NCBI RefSeq assembly: GCF_900475275.1
Contig: NZ_LS483364.1
Coordinates: forward strand, 1,612,001-1,676,000
DNA: 64,000 bases
Source: Streptococcus sanguinis
GTDB taxonomy: Bacteria; Bacillota; Bacilli; Lactobacillales; Streptococcaceae
Reading direction: 5' to 3'
The translations under genes and the position numbers were made by a program. A model generated the notes under the pieces. It saw only the letters and a program-made list of their open reading frames with translations, searched no databases and was not told the DNA's origin. This document shows, piece by piece, positions 45,295 through 55,937 of the stretch. Within the stretch, counting starts at the first letter, position 1. Each line of letters starts with the position of its first letter.

Positions 45295-46491
45295 TTATGG
45301 GCACTTTTCTATATTAGCTACTAGCTCCTCAGCAAATTGACTAGTGGTCAAAGCTGCTACTCCTTCCAGCTGACTGGCAAAATCGCCTGTCACTTTTTGC
45401 TCAAAGAGAGCCTTCTCAACAGCCTTAGTCAGGAGATGAGATGCCTCCGACCAACCAATGTAATCAAAGAGCATGGCCCCTGATAAGAGAAGAGAGCAAG
45501 GATTAGCCCTATTTTGACCCGCTATATCTGGCGCCGTACCGTGAGTAGCTTCAAAAATAGCATGACCAGTCTCGTAATTGATATTGGCTCCTGGCGCAAT
45601 ACCAATCCCGCCCACCTGAGCAGCCAGAGCATCGCTGGCATAATCACCATTTAGATTGGTCAAGGCGACAACATCAAATTTCTCGGGATAGAGCAAAATC
45701 TGCTGCAGAAAATTATCTGCAATCACATCCTGGATGATTAGTTTTCCAGAAGCCAGCTCGTCCGCATACTCTCTTTGAGCTAGTTCATAGCCCCATTTCC
45801 GAAAACCGCCCTCTGTAAATTTCTGGATATTGCCCTTGTGAACCAAAGTTACCCGCCTTAGTCCTTTGGCTAGTGCATAGTCAATGGCCGCCCGTATCAG
45901 CCGCTCGCTGCCCTGCTTAGAGATAGGCTTAATCCCAATAGCAGAGCTTTCTGGAAAGCGAATCTTGTCAACCTGCATATCCTTCTGCAGGAAAGCGATA
46001 ACTTTTTGGACTGCAGCCGTTCCACTCTCCCACTCGATCCCTGCGTAGATGTCTTCTGTATTTTCCCGAAAAATCGTGATCTCTGTCTTCTCTGGGTGCT
46101 TGAGCGGACTGGGAACTCCCTTGAAATAACGAACCGGCCGCAGGCAGGCATAGAGATCCAATTCCTGTCTCAGGGCCACATTCAAGGAACGAATCCCTTC
46201 TCCGACTGGGGTTTCTAGCGGCCCCTTAATAGCCACTAGATGGCTCTTAATCGTTGCCAACGTTTCGTCCGGTAGCCAGTCACCTGTCTGGTCTGCTGCT
46301 TTTTTCCCAGCCAAAACTTCCTTCCAAACAACTTTTCTCTGGCCACCATAAGCCTTTTCTACAGCCTTATCAAAGACCAGCTGGGCATTTTCCCAGATAT
46401 CCACTCCAATCCCGTCACCTTGGATGTAAGGAATAATAGGAGCATCCGGTACCAGCAATTGCCCTTTCTCAAATAAAATCTTATCTGCCAT
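45295..46491 (-). CDS. icd: Isocitrate dehydrogenase
   Basis: 398 residues. Oxidises isocitrate to 2-oxoglutarate, the carbon skeleton for glutamate. [17 protein letters not shown] near the N-terminus, substrate residues in [20 protein letters not shown], and [17 protein letters not shown] are intact. The ATG at 46491 follows AAGGAG; earlier codons lie inside citZ. Last gene of acnA-citZ-icd. Confidence 0.95.
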   Translation of the reverse strand: MADKILFEKGQLLVPDAPIIPYIQGDGIGVDIWENAQLVFDKAVEKAYGGQRKVVWKEVLAGKKAADQTGDWLPDETLATIKSHLVAIKGPLETPVGEGIRSLNVALRQELDLYACLRPVRYFKGVPSPLKHPEKTEITIFRENTEDIYAGIEWESGTAAVQKVIAFLQKDMQVDKIRFPESSAIGIKPISKQGSERLIRAAIDYALAKGLRRVTLVHKGNIQKFTEGGFRKWGYELAQREYADELASGKLIIQDVIADNFLQQILLYPEKFDVVALTNLNGDYASDALAAQVGGIGIAPGANINYETGHAIFEATHGTAPDIAGQNRANPCSLLLSGAMLFDYIGWSEASHLLTKAVEKALFEQKVTGDFASQLEGVAALTTSQFAEELVANIEKCP

Positions 46492-46492
46492 T

Positions 46493-47611
46493 TTATCTCC
46501 TTCCGATGGGAAGATACTCCAAACCTTGAGCACCGATATAGTTAGAACGTGGTCGAATCAGCTTATTGTTCTTGCGCTGTTCCTGAATATGGGCAATCCA
46601 GCCAGCCACCCGACTCATAGCAAAAATCAGGGTGTAAATACTGCTGTCAATGCCCAACACATGGTAAACCGTAGCCGAATAAAAATCGACATTCGGTATC
46701 AGGTGCTTGGTATGCTTCATATAGGCTTCAATTTCTTCTGAAAGCTGATACCAGACTTCGTCCTTGGTTCCCTGCGTCAAGTCTTTGGCCATTTGTCGCA
46801 GGTATTTTTCACGCGGATCTTGAGTCTTGTAAACTCGATGGCCAAAGCCCATAATCTTCTCGTGAGAGGCCAGTTTACGGTCTAGGTAGGCCTGGCAATC
46901 CCCTTCCTCTCTGATCTCTTTCAGCATATCAAAGACACATTCATTAGCACCGCCATGAAGGGAACCCTTAAGCGCTCCAACAGCTGCTGTCACGCAGGAA
47001 TAAATATCGGTCAAGGTTGAGGCGCAGACTCGAGCCGCAAAGGTTGAAGCATTGAGCTCATGATCGGCATGGAGCACCAAGGCACAGTTGAAGGCTTTGA
47101 CCTCAAGTTCACTCGCCTCTTGTCCTTTGAGCATATAGAGGAAATTAGCTGCAAAGTCCAAATCCTCCCGCGGCTCTATTGGAGTCTGACCCGACCTCAG
47201 TCTTGCAAAAGCCGCAATAATGGTCGGCATCTTTGCCATAAGCTGGATGCTCTGCTCATAGGTCGCTTCTAGAGACGCTTCCTCAGCATGGACATTATAA
47301 ACGCCCAAAAGACTGACCGTTGAGCGCAAGACACTCATGGGATGAAGGTGCTTGCGGGACTGGATGAGAATACACTGCTCCACCGCATCGCTAATGGCAT
47401 AATTAGCTCGCAGATCTTCTTCAAAATGCTTGAGCTCAATTTGAGTCGGCAAATGCAAATACCACAGCAGATAAATCACCTCTTCAAAACTCGCTTGGTG
47501 CTCTACCAATTCAGAAATATTGTAGCCTGCATAAGACAAAGAATCATCAACAATCTGGCTAATCCTGGTATCACAGGCAATGGTATCTTTCAAACCGTCC
47601 GTCTGACTCAT
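46493..47611 (-). CDS. citZ: Citrate synthase
   Basis: 372 residues, the short Gram-positive type. Condenses oxaloacetate with acetyl-Co[16 protein letters not shown] carries catalytic histidine, [13 protein letters not shown] the second, and [13 protein letters not shown] the aspartate/arginine region. I chose the ATG at 47611 because GAGGAGG lies 7 bases before it; a GTG at 47617 lies within that site. It begins 2 bases after the acnA stop. Confidence 0.93.
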   Translation of the reverse strand: MSQTDGLKDTIACDTRISQIVDDSLSYAGYNISELVEHQASFEEVIYLLWYLHLPTQIELKHFEEDLRANYAISDAVEQCILIQSRKHLHPMSVLRSTVSLLGVYNVHAEEASLEATYEQSIQLMAKMPTIIAAFARLRSGQTPIEPREDLDFAANFLYMLKGQEASELEVKAFNCALVLHADHELNASTFAARVCASTLTDIYSCVTAAVGALKGSLHGGANECVFDMLKEIREEGDCQAYLDRKLASHEKIMGFGHRVYKTQDPREKYLRQMAKDLTQGTKDEVWYQLSEEIEAYMKHTKHLIPNVDFYSATVYHVLGIDSSIYTLIFAMSRVAGWIAHIQEQRKNNKLIRPRSNYIGAQGLEYLPIGRR

Positions 47612-47613
47612 GC

Positions 47614-50277
47614 TCACACCTCCTCTAATTTCTTTCTAACGACCATGGGTAAAATTCCTCCATTTTCGTAGTAACGAATATCCGCCTCTGCATCAAAGCG
47701 CAGCCGAGCTTGAAAAGCTATTTCTTCAGCACCCTTTCGAGCTACTACATCAACTAGCTGACCAACTTGTGGGTCCTGTGGCAGATTGATGTCGAAACTT
47801 TCCTTACCTGTCAAACCCAGACTAGCCGCATTTTCACCCTCTAGATACTGCAGAGGAATAATACCCATCATGACCAGATTGGACCGGTGGATACGCTCAA
47901 AACTCTCTGCCAGCACCACCTTGACACCCAAAAGATTAGCCCCCTTAGCTGCCCAATCACGGCTGGACCCCATACCGTAGTCTTTGCCAGCTAGGACAAT
48001 GGTGCCAATTTGCTCCTCTTTGTAGCGCATGGCCGCCTCATAAATGGATAGCAACTCTCCTTTATAATCTGTGTAACCACCAATTTTCCCATCCGCCAAT
48101 TCATTTTTAATCCGAATATTGGCAAAAGTCCCCCGCATCATGACCTCATGATTGCCCCGACGGCTGCCATAAGAATTAAACTCTTGGTAATCCACTCCAT
48201 GCTCCATCAAATAGGAAGCTGCTGGGCTGTTTCTGGCAATATTTCCTGCTGGGGAGATATGGTCTGTCGTCACCGTATCCCCAAATTTTGCCAGCACAGC
48301 AAGATTTTTCAGTGGCTGAATGGCTAAATCATCAGCTAAGCCATCAAAGTAAGGTGGATTTTGAATATAGGTCGAAGCCTGGTTCCACTGATAATTTTGA
48401 GAAGAGGCTGTCGGAATCTGATTCCATTTTTCATTGTCATCAAACACATGAGCATATTCTTTTTCAAAAAGCTGGCGCGTCACATATTTTTGAACATAGT
48501 CTGCAACCAAGTCGTGCTCCGGCATCAAATCCATCAAATAAACAGGTTGCCCCTTTTGATCATAACCCAACGGCTCACTAGTCAGATCGATATTGGTATT
48601 TCCAGCCAGAGCATAGGCAACTACCAAGGGCGGACTAGCTAGGAAATTGGCCTTGACCAATGGATTGATCCGTCCTTCAAAATTCCGATTTCCTGAAAGA
48701 ACAGCACTAGCCAGCAAGTCAGTATTCGTAATCGCCTGAGCCACTTCCGGTCGGAGATCTCCTGAATTTCCAATACAAGTGGTGCAGCCATAGCCGACAA
48801 GATTGAAACCAAGCTGATCCAGATAGGACTGAAGACCACTCTTCTTGAGATAGCCTGTGACCACCTTGCTGCCGGGAGCCAAAGAAGTCTTAACTGTCTT
48901 TGAAACCCGTAAGCCTTTTTCTACTGCTTTCTTGGCCAAAAGCCCCGCCGCCATCAGGACATAGGGATTGGATGTATTGGTACAGCTAGTAATGGCAGCG
49001 ATAGCCACATGACCGGTCTTAATCGTCTCCTCATGATCAGAAAATTGGACCACTGCAGACTTTTCCAGCTCGCTCTCATCTAAACCAAAGCCTCGGACCC
49101 CCGCTTCTCTGACTAGACTAGCTTGAAACTCCTCCTTAGCAGCTGTTAATTCAATCAAATCCTGGGGCCGCTTGGGTCCTGAGATACTTGGCACAATGTT
49201 GGACAAATCAATTTCGACTACCTTGGTATAGTTCGGCTCAACCTTTTCATCATAGAAGAGGTGATTTTTTTGAGCGTAGAGACGGGTCAGCTCGATATGA
49301 TTTTCTGACCGATTGGTCAGACGCATGTAATTGAGCGTTTCTTCATCAATTGGAAAATACCCACAGGTAGCTCCGTATTCCGGCGCCATATTGGCCACTG
49401 TTGCCCGGTCAGCCAGACTTAAATTAGACAAACCAGGCCCAAAGAACTCGACAAATTTACCAACAACATTTTCCTGCCGCAAGATTTGCGTGACCCTTAA
49501 AGCCAAATCCGTCGCTGTCGCAATCTTAGGTAGGTTGCCCAAGAGGCGAACACCAATCACCTCAGGAACTGGGAAATATGAAGCCTCACCCAGCATGGCA
49601 GCCTCGGCCTCAATCCCACCGACTCCCCAGCCCAGAACACCGATCCCATTAATCATAGTCGTATGACTGTCCGTACCAAACATGCTGTCCGGATAGAGTT
49701 GGCCATCCTTTTCAATGATGACATCACTGAGAAATTCGATATTGACCTGATGGATAATCCCAGTAGCAGGGGGAACCGCACGATAATTATCGAACGATTT
49801 TTCTGCCCACTTGAGAAATTCGTAGCGCTCATTGTTACGGACAAACTCTTGGTTCATATTGGCCTCTAAAGCTGTATCACAGCCATAAAAGTCCACCTGA
49901 ACACTGTGATCAATAACTAAATCAACCGGAATCTCTGGATTAATCTGATCGGCTTGACCTCCCTGCCCGACAATAGCATCGCGCATACTAGCCAAATCCA
50001 CTACGACAGGAACACCTGTAAAATCCTGGAGAATGACTCGACTAGGCTTAAAAGGAACTTCTCCGCTTGGTGATTTAGCTTGATAATACATTAAAGAGCT
50101 AATGTTATCTTTTGTTACGTCAACACCATCTTCCTTACGAAGAACACTTTCTAATAATATTCGTATAGAATAAGGAAGTTTTTCTATATCCCCTCCTAGT
50201 AGAGCCGAGGCTTTCCCAAGGTCTATGTATTGGTATATTTTACCTTTGTAATTTAAATCGTTTAGGTATTCTGCCAT
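47614..50277 (-). CDS. acnA: Aconitate hydratase
   Basis: About 887 residues, AcnA/IRP type. Isomerises citrate to isocitrate. The iron-sulfur cysteines are in [11 protein letters not shown] and [14 protein letters not shown], and [10 protein letters not shown] is the C-terminal active-site motif. The ATG at 50277 follows GAGGGG. With citZ and icd it forms an incomplete oxidative TCA branch making 2-oxoglutarate. A GlnR-type site lies upstream. Confidence 0.95.
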   Translation of the reverse strand: MAEYLNDLNYKGKIYQYIDLGKASALLGGDIEKLPYSIRILLESVLRKEDGVDVTKDNISSLMYYQAKSPSGEVPFKPSRVILQDFTGVPVVVDLASMRDAIVGQGGQADQINPEIPVDLVIDHSVQVDFYGCDTALEANMNQEFVRNNERYEFLKWAEKSFDNYRAVPPATGIIHQVNIEFLSDVIIEKDGQLYPDSMFGTDSHTTMINGIGVLGWGVGGIEAEAAMLGEASYFPVPEVIGVRLLGNLPKIATATDLALRVTQILRQENVVGKFVEFFGPGLSNLSLADRATVANMAPEYGATCGYFPIDEETLNYMRLTNRSENHIELTRLYAQKNHLFYDEKVEPNYTKVVEIDLSNIVPSISGPKRPQDLIELTAAKEEFQASLVREAGVRGFGLDESELEKSAVVQFSDHEETIKTGHVAIAAITSCTNTSNPYVLMAAGLLAKKAVEKGLRVSKTVKTSLAPGSKVVTGYLKKSGLQSYLDQLGFNLVGYGCTTCIGNSGDLRPEVAQAITNTDLLASAVLSGNRNFEGRINPLVKANFLASPPLVVAYALAGNTNIDLTSEPLGYDQKGQPVYLMDLMPEHDLVADYVQKYVTRQLFEKEYAHVFDDNEKWNQIPTASSQNYQWNQASTYIQNPPYFDGLADDLAIQPLKNLAVLAKFGDTVTTDHISPAGNIARNSPAASYLMEHGVDYQEFNSYGSRRGNHEVMMRGTFANIRIKNELADGKIGGYTDYKGELLSIYEAAMRYKEEQIGTIVLAGKDYGMGSSRDWAAKGANLLGVKVVLAESFERIHRSNLVMMGIIPLQYLEGENAASLGLTGKESFDINLPQDPQVGQLVDVVARKGAEEIAFQARLRFDAEADIRYYENGGILPMVVRKKLEEV

Positions 50278-50311
50278 ATTTCTACCCCTCACTTATTTTA
50301 AATTGTTTTAT

Positions 50312-50340
50312 ATTATACTTTATTATGAAATTTTATGCAA
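50312..50340 (-). promoter_or_regulatory. acnA-citZ-icd promoter
   Basis: TTGCAT (50335-50340), 17-base spacer, TATAAT (50312-50317) on the minus strand. Confidence 0.7.
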
Positions 50341-50353
50341 TAAAAATTATAAT

Positions 50354-50380
50354 TTTTATGTTATATTTTATAACATAAAA
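50354..50380. promoter_or_regulatory. GlnR-type operator upstream of acnA
   Basis: A perfect inverted repeat with 12-base arms and a 3-base centre. The core TGTTATATTTTATAACA (50359-50375) matches the GlnR/TnrA consensus TGTNAN7TNACA exactly. It sits 20 bases upstream of the -35. Confidence 0.82.
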
Positions 50381-50433
50381 TAACAGTTTTTTAAATATAG
50401 GCAAACTGTACTAATGATTATTTTTCCCAAGCA

Positions 50434-50465
50434 CGAAAAAACAAGCACCATTCTCGGTGCTTGTT
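50434..50465 (-). terminator. corA terminator
   Basis: ACAAGCACC and GGTGCTTGT form a perfect stem then TTTTTT on the minus strand. Confidence 0.88.
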
Positions 50466-50488
50466 ATAGGTAAAATAATTTCAAATGC

Positions 50489-51397
50489 TTACTTCTTATT
50501 GGCTAACCATTTAAGAAGCTTGGTTAGAAGTCCCCAGATGATCAAACTAATGACAACAATATAAATCCAGGCGTTTTTATCATTAGACAAGGGCAGAGGA
50601 ACATTCATACCAAAGAAACCCGTGATAACTGCGAGTACTGCCAAAAGGACCGAAATAATGGTCAAGACCGTCAAATTGTCATTCAGATTGTTATTCAGGA
50701 TATTATTGTAGGAGCCAGAGAGCTGGCTGAGAACTTGAGCAATCAGATCAGTCATCGAAACGAGCTGACGAGCCTCAATCATAGCATCCTCAAACTGCTC
50801 GGTTTCTAATTCATCAAAACGGCGGTAAATGCCATGACTTTTGATATGCTCTAGGAGCATGCGATTCTGCTTAGCTGCAGCAACTAGATAGACCATAGAA
50901 GTTTCCAAGTCAGACAGAGCAAAAAGATGCTTTTTGGTAGTTGTCTGACGCAGGAGAGCATTAATCTCATCTTTACGCTTGTCCATCCGCTCAACAACCG
51001 GATAGTAAGAATTGGAGATTAACTCTAGACTAGCAAAGAGAAACTTATAGACCGATACTGGCTCATGGCACTCAGTATAGGCTTTCATCATGTCCACAAC
51101 ATAGGCATTGTCTTGGTTGCTGATAGTAATGAGCCGCCCCTGCTGCACTACAAAGGTCATGGGAATCGTTTCATAATATTCCTTATCTGTCGCTAGATTA
51201 AGGACATTGTAGATAAAGACAACTGTTCCATTCTCACGATTGTAGTCCATGTGAGCCCGCTCGTTCTTATCAAGCGCATACTCGATGGTCTCTTTATCAA
51301 TCTCATAATCCTGATAAATCCGGGCGTTCTTTTTGAAACTATCTGAGTCAATGTTGATCCAGACAGACTGATCTTTTAGTTTTCTTTCCAGAAACAT
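50489..51397 (-). CDS. corA: CorA-family divalent cation transporter
   Basis: 302 residues. A large cytoplasmic domain is followed by two C-terminal transmembrane helices; the first ends with the signature GFFGMNVPLP (GMN). Members move magnesium, cobalt or, in some streptococci, other divalent ions; specificity is not readable. AAGGAG precedes the ATG. A 337-base gap separates it from prfC upstream. Confidence 0.88.
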   Translation of the reverse strand: MFLERKLKDQSVWINIDSDSFKKNARIYQDYEIDKETIEYALDKNERAHMDYNRENGTVVFIYNVLNLATDKEYYETIPMTFVVQQGRLITISNQDNAYVVDMMKAYTECHEPVSVYKFLFASLELISNSYYPVVERMDKRKDEINALLRQTTTKKHLFALSDLETSMVYLVAAAKQNRMLLEHIKSHGIYRRFDELETEQFEDAMIEARQLVSMTDLIAQVLSQLSGSYNNILNNNLNDNLTVLTIISVLLAVLAVITGFFGMNVPLPLSNDKNAWIYIVVISLIIWGLLTKLLKWLANKK

Positions 51398-51564
51398 GGA
51401 GCTCCTTTCTATGAGGTAGAATGATTCTCTAATAAACTAGCACCAAACTTCATAAACTCTTCCTGCAAGTAAATATGCAATGTCGGAGCACAAAACCAAT
51501 CAAATCAACTGCCTCGTCTGACGAGATTAGTCAAGTGGCTAGCAAGGGGCCAACAGAACTCTGC

Positions 51565-51727
51565 ATTAGTAACTTTAGTTTGTTATACAATCATAACAAT
51601 CCCATTCACTACGACACGAAGAGGCGAAAACGATTATTTTTTCGCCGATGAGTTAGTAAGGCAGTTAGCTAGTCTATACAATAGCACCTAGCGTCCAACA
51701 ATTAGGAACTTTAGTTCCAATTATTGG
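51565..51727. repeat. Repeat-bearing intergenic element between corA and prfC
   Basis: ATTAGTAACTTTAGTT (51565-51580) and ATTAGGAACTTTAGTT (51701-51716) are direct repeats with one mismatch. Between them GGCGAAAA ... TTTTCGCC (51623-51646) is a perfect hairpin, and the right copy sits in a second hairpin. No coding frame is supported in 51398-51734. It may be an intergenic repeat element or part of the corA leader. Confidence 0.45.
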
Positions 51728-51734
51728 TACTGAG

Positions 51735-53279
51735 TTACATCTTCTCTTCCAATTTAACATCTGGATATTTGTCCGCGAACCAGCGTAAGGCAAAGTCGTT
51801 TTCAAAGAGGAAGACTGGCTGATCAAAGCGGTCTTTGGCTAGGATATTACGGCTAGAAGACATACGCTCGTCCAAATCATCTGGTGAAATCCAGCGGACT
51901 GTCTTTTTGCCCATAGGATTCATGACCACTTCAGCATTGTATTCATTTTCCATGCGGTGCTTGAAGACTTCAAACTGAAGCTGACCGACAGCGCCCAGCA
52001 TGTACTCGCCCGTCTGGTAGTTGGTATAAAGCTGGATGGCTCCCTCTTGTACCAGCTGTTCAATCCCCTTATGGAAGGATTTTTGCTTCATGACATTCTT
52101 AGCCGAAACTTTCATAAAGATCTCTGGAGTAAAGGTTGGTAGAGGCTCAAATTCAAATTTATTCTTACCTACAGTCAGGGTGTCGCCGACCTGATAAGTC
52201 CCCGTATCATAAACCCCGATAATATCACCAGCTACAGCATTGGTCACATTTTCCCGACTCTCAGCCATAAACTGGGTAACATTGGACAACTTGGCGGACT
52301 TGCCAGTGCGAGGCAGGTTGACACTCATACCGCGCTCAAACTCGCCTGAAACGATACGAACAAAGGCGATGCGGTCGCGGTGGCGCGGATCCATATTGGC
52401 CTGAATCTTAAAGACAAAGCCTGAAAAGTCTGGGCTGAGTGGCTCGACTACCTCGCCATCTGTCTTCTTGTGGCCATGCGGTTCCGGAGCAAACTTGAGG
52501 AAGGTTTCCAGGAATGTCTGGACGCCAAAGTTGGTCAGGGCTGAGCCAAAGAAAACAGGTGTCAACTTGCCCTCCAAAATCGCTTCTTCTGAGAATTCAT
52601 TTCCAGCTTCGCTCAAGAGCTCAATATCTTCCTTAACTTGCTCATAGAAAGGGTTAGAAGCAAACAGTTGATCGCCTTCTGCCAGAGTTGCAAAGCGCTC
52701 CTCGCCCTTATAAAGTTCCAGGCGCTCATTGTAGAGGTCATAAAGACCTTCAAAGCTCTTGCCCATGCCAATCGGCCAATTCATCGGGTAGCTGGCAATG
52801 CCCAAAATATCTTCTAGTTCTTCTAACAAATCCAAGGGCTCGCGACCATCACGATCCAGCTTATTCATAAAAGTGAAGACTGGAATACCACGATGCTTGA
52901 CAACCTCAAAGAGCTTCTTGGTCTGGGCCTCAATACCCTTAGCCGAGTCAATAACCATGACCGCAGCATCCACCGCCATCAAGGTCCGATAAGTATCTTC
53001 TGAGAAGTCCTCGTGTCCAGGCGTATCTAGGATATTGACCCGCTTGCCATCGTAGTCAAACTGCATGACAGAGGAAGTCACTGAAATCCCCCGCTGCTTC
53101 TCAATATCCATCCAGTCAGACTTGGCAAAATTACCCGTCTTTTTCCCCTTGACTGTCCCAGCCTCACGAATCTCGCCTCCGAAGTAGAGCAACTGCTCCG
53201 TAATGGTCGTCTTCCCCGCGTCCGGGTGGGAGATAATGGCAAAGGTCCGGCGTTTCTTAATTTCTTCTTGTAAAGTCAT
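51735..53279 (-). CDS. prfC: Peptide chain release factor 3
   Basis: 514 residues. GTPase that recycles RF1/RF2 after termination. [19 protein letters not shown] (P-loop), [31 protein letters not shown], and the RF3-type C-terminal domains ([19 protein letters not shown]) distinguish it from EF-G. The ribosome binding site is weak (GAGAAG). Confidence 0.95.
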   Translation of the reverse strand: MTLQEEIKKRRTFAIISHPDAGKTTITEQLLYFGGEIREAGTVKGKKTGNFAKSDWMDIEKQRGISVTSSVMQFDYDGKRVNILDTPGHEDFSEDTYRTLMAVDAAVMVIDSAKGIEAQTKKLFEVVKHRGIPVFTFMNKLDRDGREPLDLLEELEDILGIASYPMNWPIGMGKSFEGLYDLYNERLELYKGEERFATLAEGDQLFASNPFYEQVKEDIELLSEAGNEFSEEAILEGKLTPVFFGSALTNFGVQTFLETFLKFAPEPHGHKKTDGEVVEPLSPDFSGFVFKIQANMDPRHRDRIAFVRIVSGEFERGMSVNLPRTGKSAKLSNVTQFMAESRENVTNAVAGDIIGVYDTGTYQVGDTLTVGKNKFEFEPLPTFTPEIFMKVSAKNVMKQKSFHKGIEQLVQEGAIQLYTNYQTGEYMLGAVGQLQFEVFKHRMENEYNAEVVMNPMGKKTVRWISPDDLDERMSSSRNILAKDRFDQPVFLFENDFALRWFADKYPDVKLEEKM

Positions 53280-53411
53280 TTTCTTCTCTTTCTTTTATTT
53301 AGGATAATGGTGAATCTTAGTATTTTTTATTTTACATCGGAGTATTTCAATCCTTTCAACCTACCTATTATAGCGGATTTAGCGCTTTTTTTCAATGATC
53401 TAAAGAAGATA

Positions 53412-53438
53412 AAAATCGCCCTTTCGAGCGATTCTATT
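53412..53438 (-). terminator. Terminator downstream of the decayed small gene
   Basis: AATCGC ... GCGATTTTTA stem and T-run on the minus strand. Confidence 0.6.
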
Positions 53439-53461
53439 CTCCCATGTCAACTAAATTTCCT

Positions 53462-53757
53462 TTAAAATCTAACAATGACACTGTTAAAGAGGAAAACTGC
53501 AAAGATGAAGATTAAAACTAGTAAATAGAGCAGGCAATTTTCTGATTTCCAGTTCTTCTTTCTCTTCAGCTGTCATGGAAAAATGGCCTTATTCCGTTTC
53601 AAGAGATAGAGGACAAAGTCTCCTTCCCTTTGTCCGTTAGCTTTAAGAAATCCCAAAATTTGAAGCATTTCATTTCACGAACAAAGCGTCTAGCTCGACC
53701 AGCTCAAAGAGTTGATAGACAAACAGTTCATTTGTTACTACAAACAAGGCAAGTCAT
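53462..53757 (-). pseudogene. Remnant of a small zinc-ribbon/membrane protein gene
   Basis: An ATG at 53757 opens MTCLVCSNK and stops at once. From 53668 one frame reads MLQILGFLKANGQREGDF, then LYLLKRNKAIFP, an in-frame TGA, then QLKRKKNWKSENC followed by a hydrophobic helix (LLYLLVLIFIFAVFLFN), ending at 53462. A start-like zinc pair, a broken middle and an intact terminal helix suggest decay by stop and frameshift mutations. The 550 bases between prfC and the next gene hold nothing else I can support. Confidence 0.35.
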
Positions 53758-53780
53758 AATTAAACTTTCTAATTTAAGAA

Positions 53781-53813
53781 AAATCCTGCCACATTAACTT
53801 GACAGGAATTGTA
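53781..53813 (-). terminator. Terminator of the TIGR02206-like pair
   Basis: TTCCTGTCA ... TGGCAGGA stem then TTTTTC on the minus strand. Confidence 0.65.
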
Positions 53814-53826
53814 AACTTGAGATGAA

Positions 53827-54513
53827 TTAACTGCGGACCAAACTTAACTGCTTTTTCCACCGTATCTTAAACAATATGTCAAAGAGAACCAGAGCCAGAG
53901 AAAGGATGACCGACACAAGAAGATACTTTATCCATAGGGGTGCGTTAGGGATAAAAGGCGGGCTTTTTAGCAGACCGTAATTACCTCCGGTCACTTGATT
54001 AACGCCGACTAGGAAAAGATTGAGCCCAAAGGTGTAAGCTACAATCATATATTTCTTGAGCAGGGTCTTGTCGTAGTGATTCATCAGATAAATCAAGGAA
54101 TTAACCAAGAGGGCATAGTGGCCAATCAGGAAAGAAAAGCTTGTAATATGCGGGAAATCATAGGGGTCAAAGACTGGATAGCCCAAGGCAAAGACCGCTC
54201 CGCTGGCTCCTAATAAAGCAAAATACTGCTTGCTGCGCCATTTGTCTGGCAGAAAGACCACCGCAAACATAGCCAGGCGGCAATGATAAAAGGGTAAGCT
54301 GTTGGTAAAGGGAATCCGAAAACCAAAATACCAGCTATAAAGCATCAGCAGCTGGGCAATCTGAATCCACTTAAAAGCCTTGACAAAACGCGGATTATCA
54401 TGGTATTTGAGCGAGCTCCAAATAGACAGCAAGACCAGAGCAATCATCACAGCATACCATAAAATCGAGATAGGCGGTGCCACCGTTTTTGTCGTAGTTA
54501 AAAAATCTTCCAT
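53827..54513 (-). CDS. TIGR02206/YwaF-like integral membrane protein (copy 1)
   Basis: 228 residues, about seven transmembrane segments. LPFYHCRLAMFAVVFLPDKWRSKQ, PVFDPYDFPHITSFSFLIGHYALL and the C-terminal helix are family hallmarks. GGAGG precedes the ATG. It is clearly paralogous to the gene upstream, 18 bases away. No function is established. Confidence 0.8.
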   Translation of the reverse strand: MEDFLTTTKTVAPPISILWYAVMIALVLLSIWSSLKYHDNPRFVKAFKWIQIAQLLMLYSWYFGFRIPFTNSLPFYHCRLAMFAVVFLPDKWRSKQYFALLGASGAVFALGYPVFDPYDFPHITSFSFLIGHYALLVNSLIYLMNHYDKTLLKKYMIVAYTFGLNLFLVGVNQVTGGNYGLLKSPPFIPNAPLWIKYLLVSVILSLALVLFDILFKIRWKKQLSLVRS

Positions 54514-54531
54514 AAATCCTCCATGAGATAA

Positions 54532-55218
54532 TTAAGTTAGGGTGACTGTCTTGGTCTGCTCCACGCGCTTAAAAATATCAGAAACCAAACAGACTGCTGC
54601 ACTTAAGACGATTGAGACAAGCAGATAATTGAGCAAGAGTCCGTGATTGCCAACAAGCGGCGGATCTGTGAGAAATCCATAAGAACCCTTTGTCAACATA
54701 TTGATAACAAGCAAAAAAGCATTCATCAGAAAGGTCGTCCACACCACTCGCTGCCAGCTCATAGAGAAAGTATGATAATATCTGAAAAGATAAATCAAAC
54801 AATTTCCCAAAAGCGCTAGATGGCCGATGATAAAGGACAAAATAGTGATATGGGGAAAAGGGTAAGGATCAAAAATCGGATAAATAAAGGCTACAATCGA
54901 GCCAAAAGTCCCCAAAAGTGCAAAATAAAATTTATACACCGAGCGATTAGGCAGAAACATCAAAGCAAACATAGCCATTCTGCAATGATAAAAAGGCAGA
55001 CTCTCAGACAGCGGGGCAGCAGTCAGCATATACCAAGAGTAGAGTCCTATCAGCTGGCAAGCTTGCATCCCGACAAATAGCTGCTGGTAAGGCTTCCGAT
55101 TGTAGTAGCGATAGGAAAGCCAGATAATCGCAAAGACAAGCCCCAAAAGAACAAAATACCAAAGCCCCAGTTGAGGCGGTTCGGTTTTATAGGTTGTAAA
55201 CATATCTCTTATTCCCAT
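54532..55218 (-). CDS. TIGR02206/YwaF-like integral membrane protein (copy 2)
   Basis: 228 residues, about seven transmembrane segments, with LPFYHCRMAMFALMFLPNRSVYKF and FDPYPFPHITILSFIIGHLALL. It shares length, helix pattern and motifs with copy 1, so the pair arose by tandem duplication. AGGAG abuts the first ATG (55218), so the second ATG (55203) may be used instead. Confidence 0.8.
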   Translation of the reverse strand: MGIRDMFTTYKTEPPQLGLWYFVLLGLVFAIIWLSYRYYNRKPYQQLFVGMQACQLIGLYSWYMLTAAPLSESLPFYHCRMAMFALMFLPNRSVYKFYFALLGTFGSIVAFIYPIFDPYPFPHITILSFIIGHLALLGNCLIYLFRYYHTFSMSWQRVVWTTFLMNAFLLVINMLTKGSYGFLTDPPLVGNHGLLLNYLLVSIVLSAAVCLVSDIFKRVEQTKTVTLT

Positions 55219-55325
55219 CTCCTAGGTTTCCATTCTAATATAAGGTTTGAACAAGGTTGAGTTTGCCTGTTGTTGCAATAATTTCTAGCATTTTCAGACA
55301 AAAAGCATTCCAGAAACTTACTTAA

Positions 55326-55937
55326 CTAATCCAAATATTGTCCTCTATCTCCTTGATAAATCTCCCAAAGGATTTCCAACTGTTCTTTTGTCGTCCGCTT
55401 AGAAGATAATTCTGGTAAAGATTGGATATCAAAGAAAGCTAACTCTTCTATTTCTGTATTAGGCTGAAAATCTCCATCCTCTATCTGACACTCGAAGACC
55501 AGTTTAGCATATTGCTTACTCTGAAATTGAAATTTATTAGTATCAAAAATTGCAAGCAGACGCGAAACTGAAACATTAAATCCCGTTTCTTCTTGGACTT
55601 CCTTGACGATATTTTCCTTAGGAGATAGGCCGACTTCACAAAAGCCGCCTGGTAAAGCCCAAGTTTTCTCATTTTTACCCTTGACTAAACAGACTTTTCC
55701 GTCTCGAACCAGTACAGCTCGGACATCAATCAAGGGAGTGGCATAAAAATCCGTTGGGCGCAACAGCTCTGCCAATTCTTTCTCATCCAAATCTGACCAA
55801 TCAGCCAGGAGGTGTCCCAAAAGCTGACGGAGTTCTAAGTAACGCTCTCGATCAAATTCATCACGACTAAATGCTAGACCTGTCTCTGTAATAGAAAGGA
55901 GACGTTGAATGGTTTTTGCAATTTCTTTAGTTTCCAT
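55326..55937 (-). CDS. NUDIX hydrolase with N-terminal Nudix_N-type domain
   Basis: 203 residues. An N-terminal helical segment (IQRLLSITETGLAFSRDEFDRERYLELRQL) typical of PF12535 is followed by the Nudix core (VRAVLVRDGKVCLVKGKNEKTWALPGG) and the box FCEVGLSPKENIVKEVQEETGF. Likely hydrolyses a nucleoside diphosphate derivative such as ADP-ribose; substrate not certain. It overlaps murF by 11 bases. Confidence 0.85.
   Translation of the reverse strand: METKEIAKTIQRLLSITETGLAFSRDEFDRERYLELRQLLGHLLADWSDLDEKELAELLRPTDFYATPLIDVRAVLVRDGKVCLVKGKNEKTWALPGGFCEVGLSPKENIVKEVQEETGFNVSVSRLLAIFDTNKFQFQSKQYAKLVFECQIEDGDFQPNTEIEELAFFDIQSLPELSSKRTTKEQLEILWEIYQGDRGQYLD

Noticed and set aside
50158..50165. 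TATTCGTA, a perfect ComX box sequence on the minus strand
   Set aside because: It lies inside the acnA coding sequence with no competence gene downstream; probably chance.
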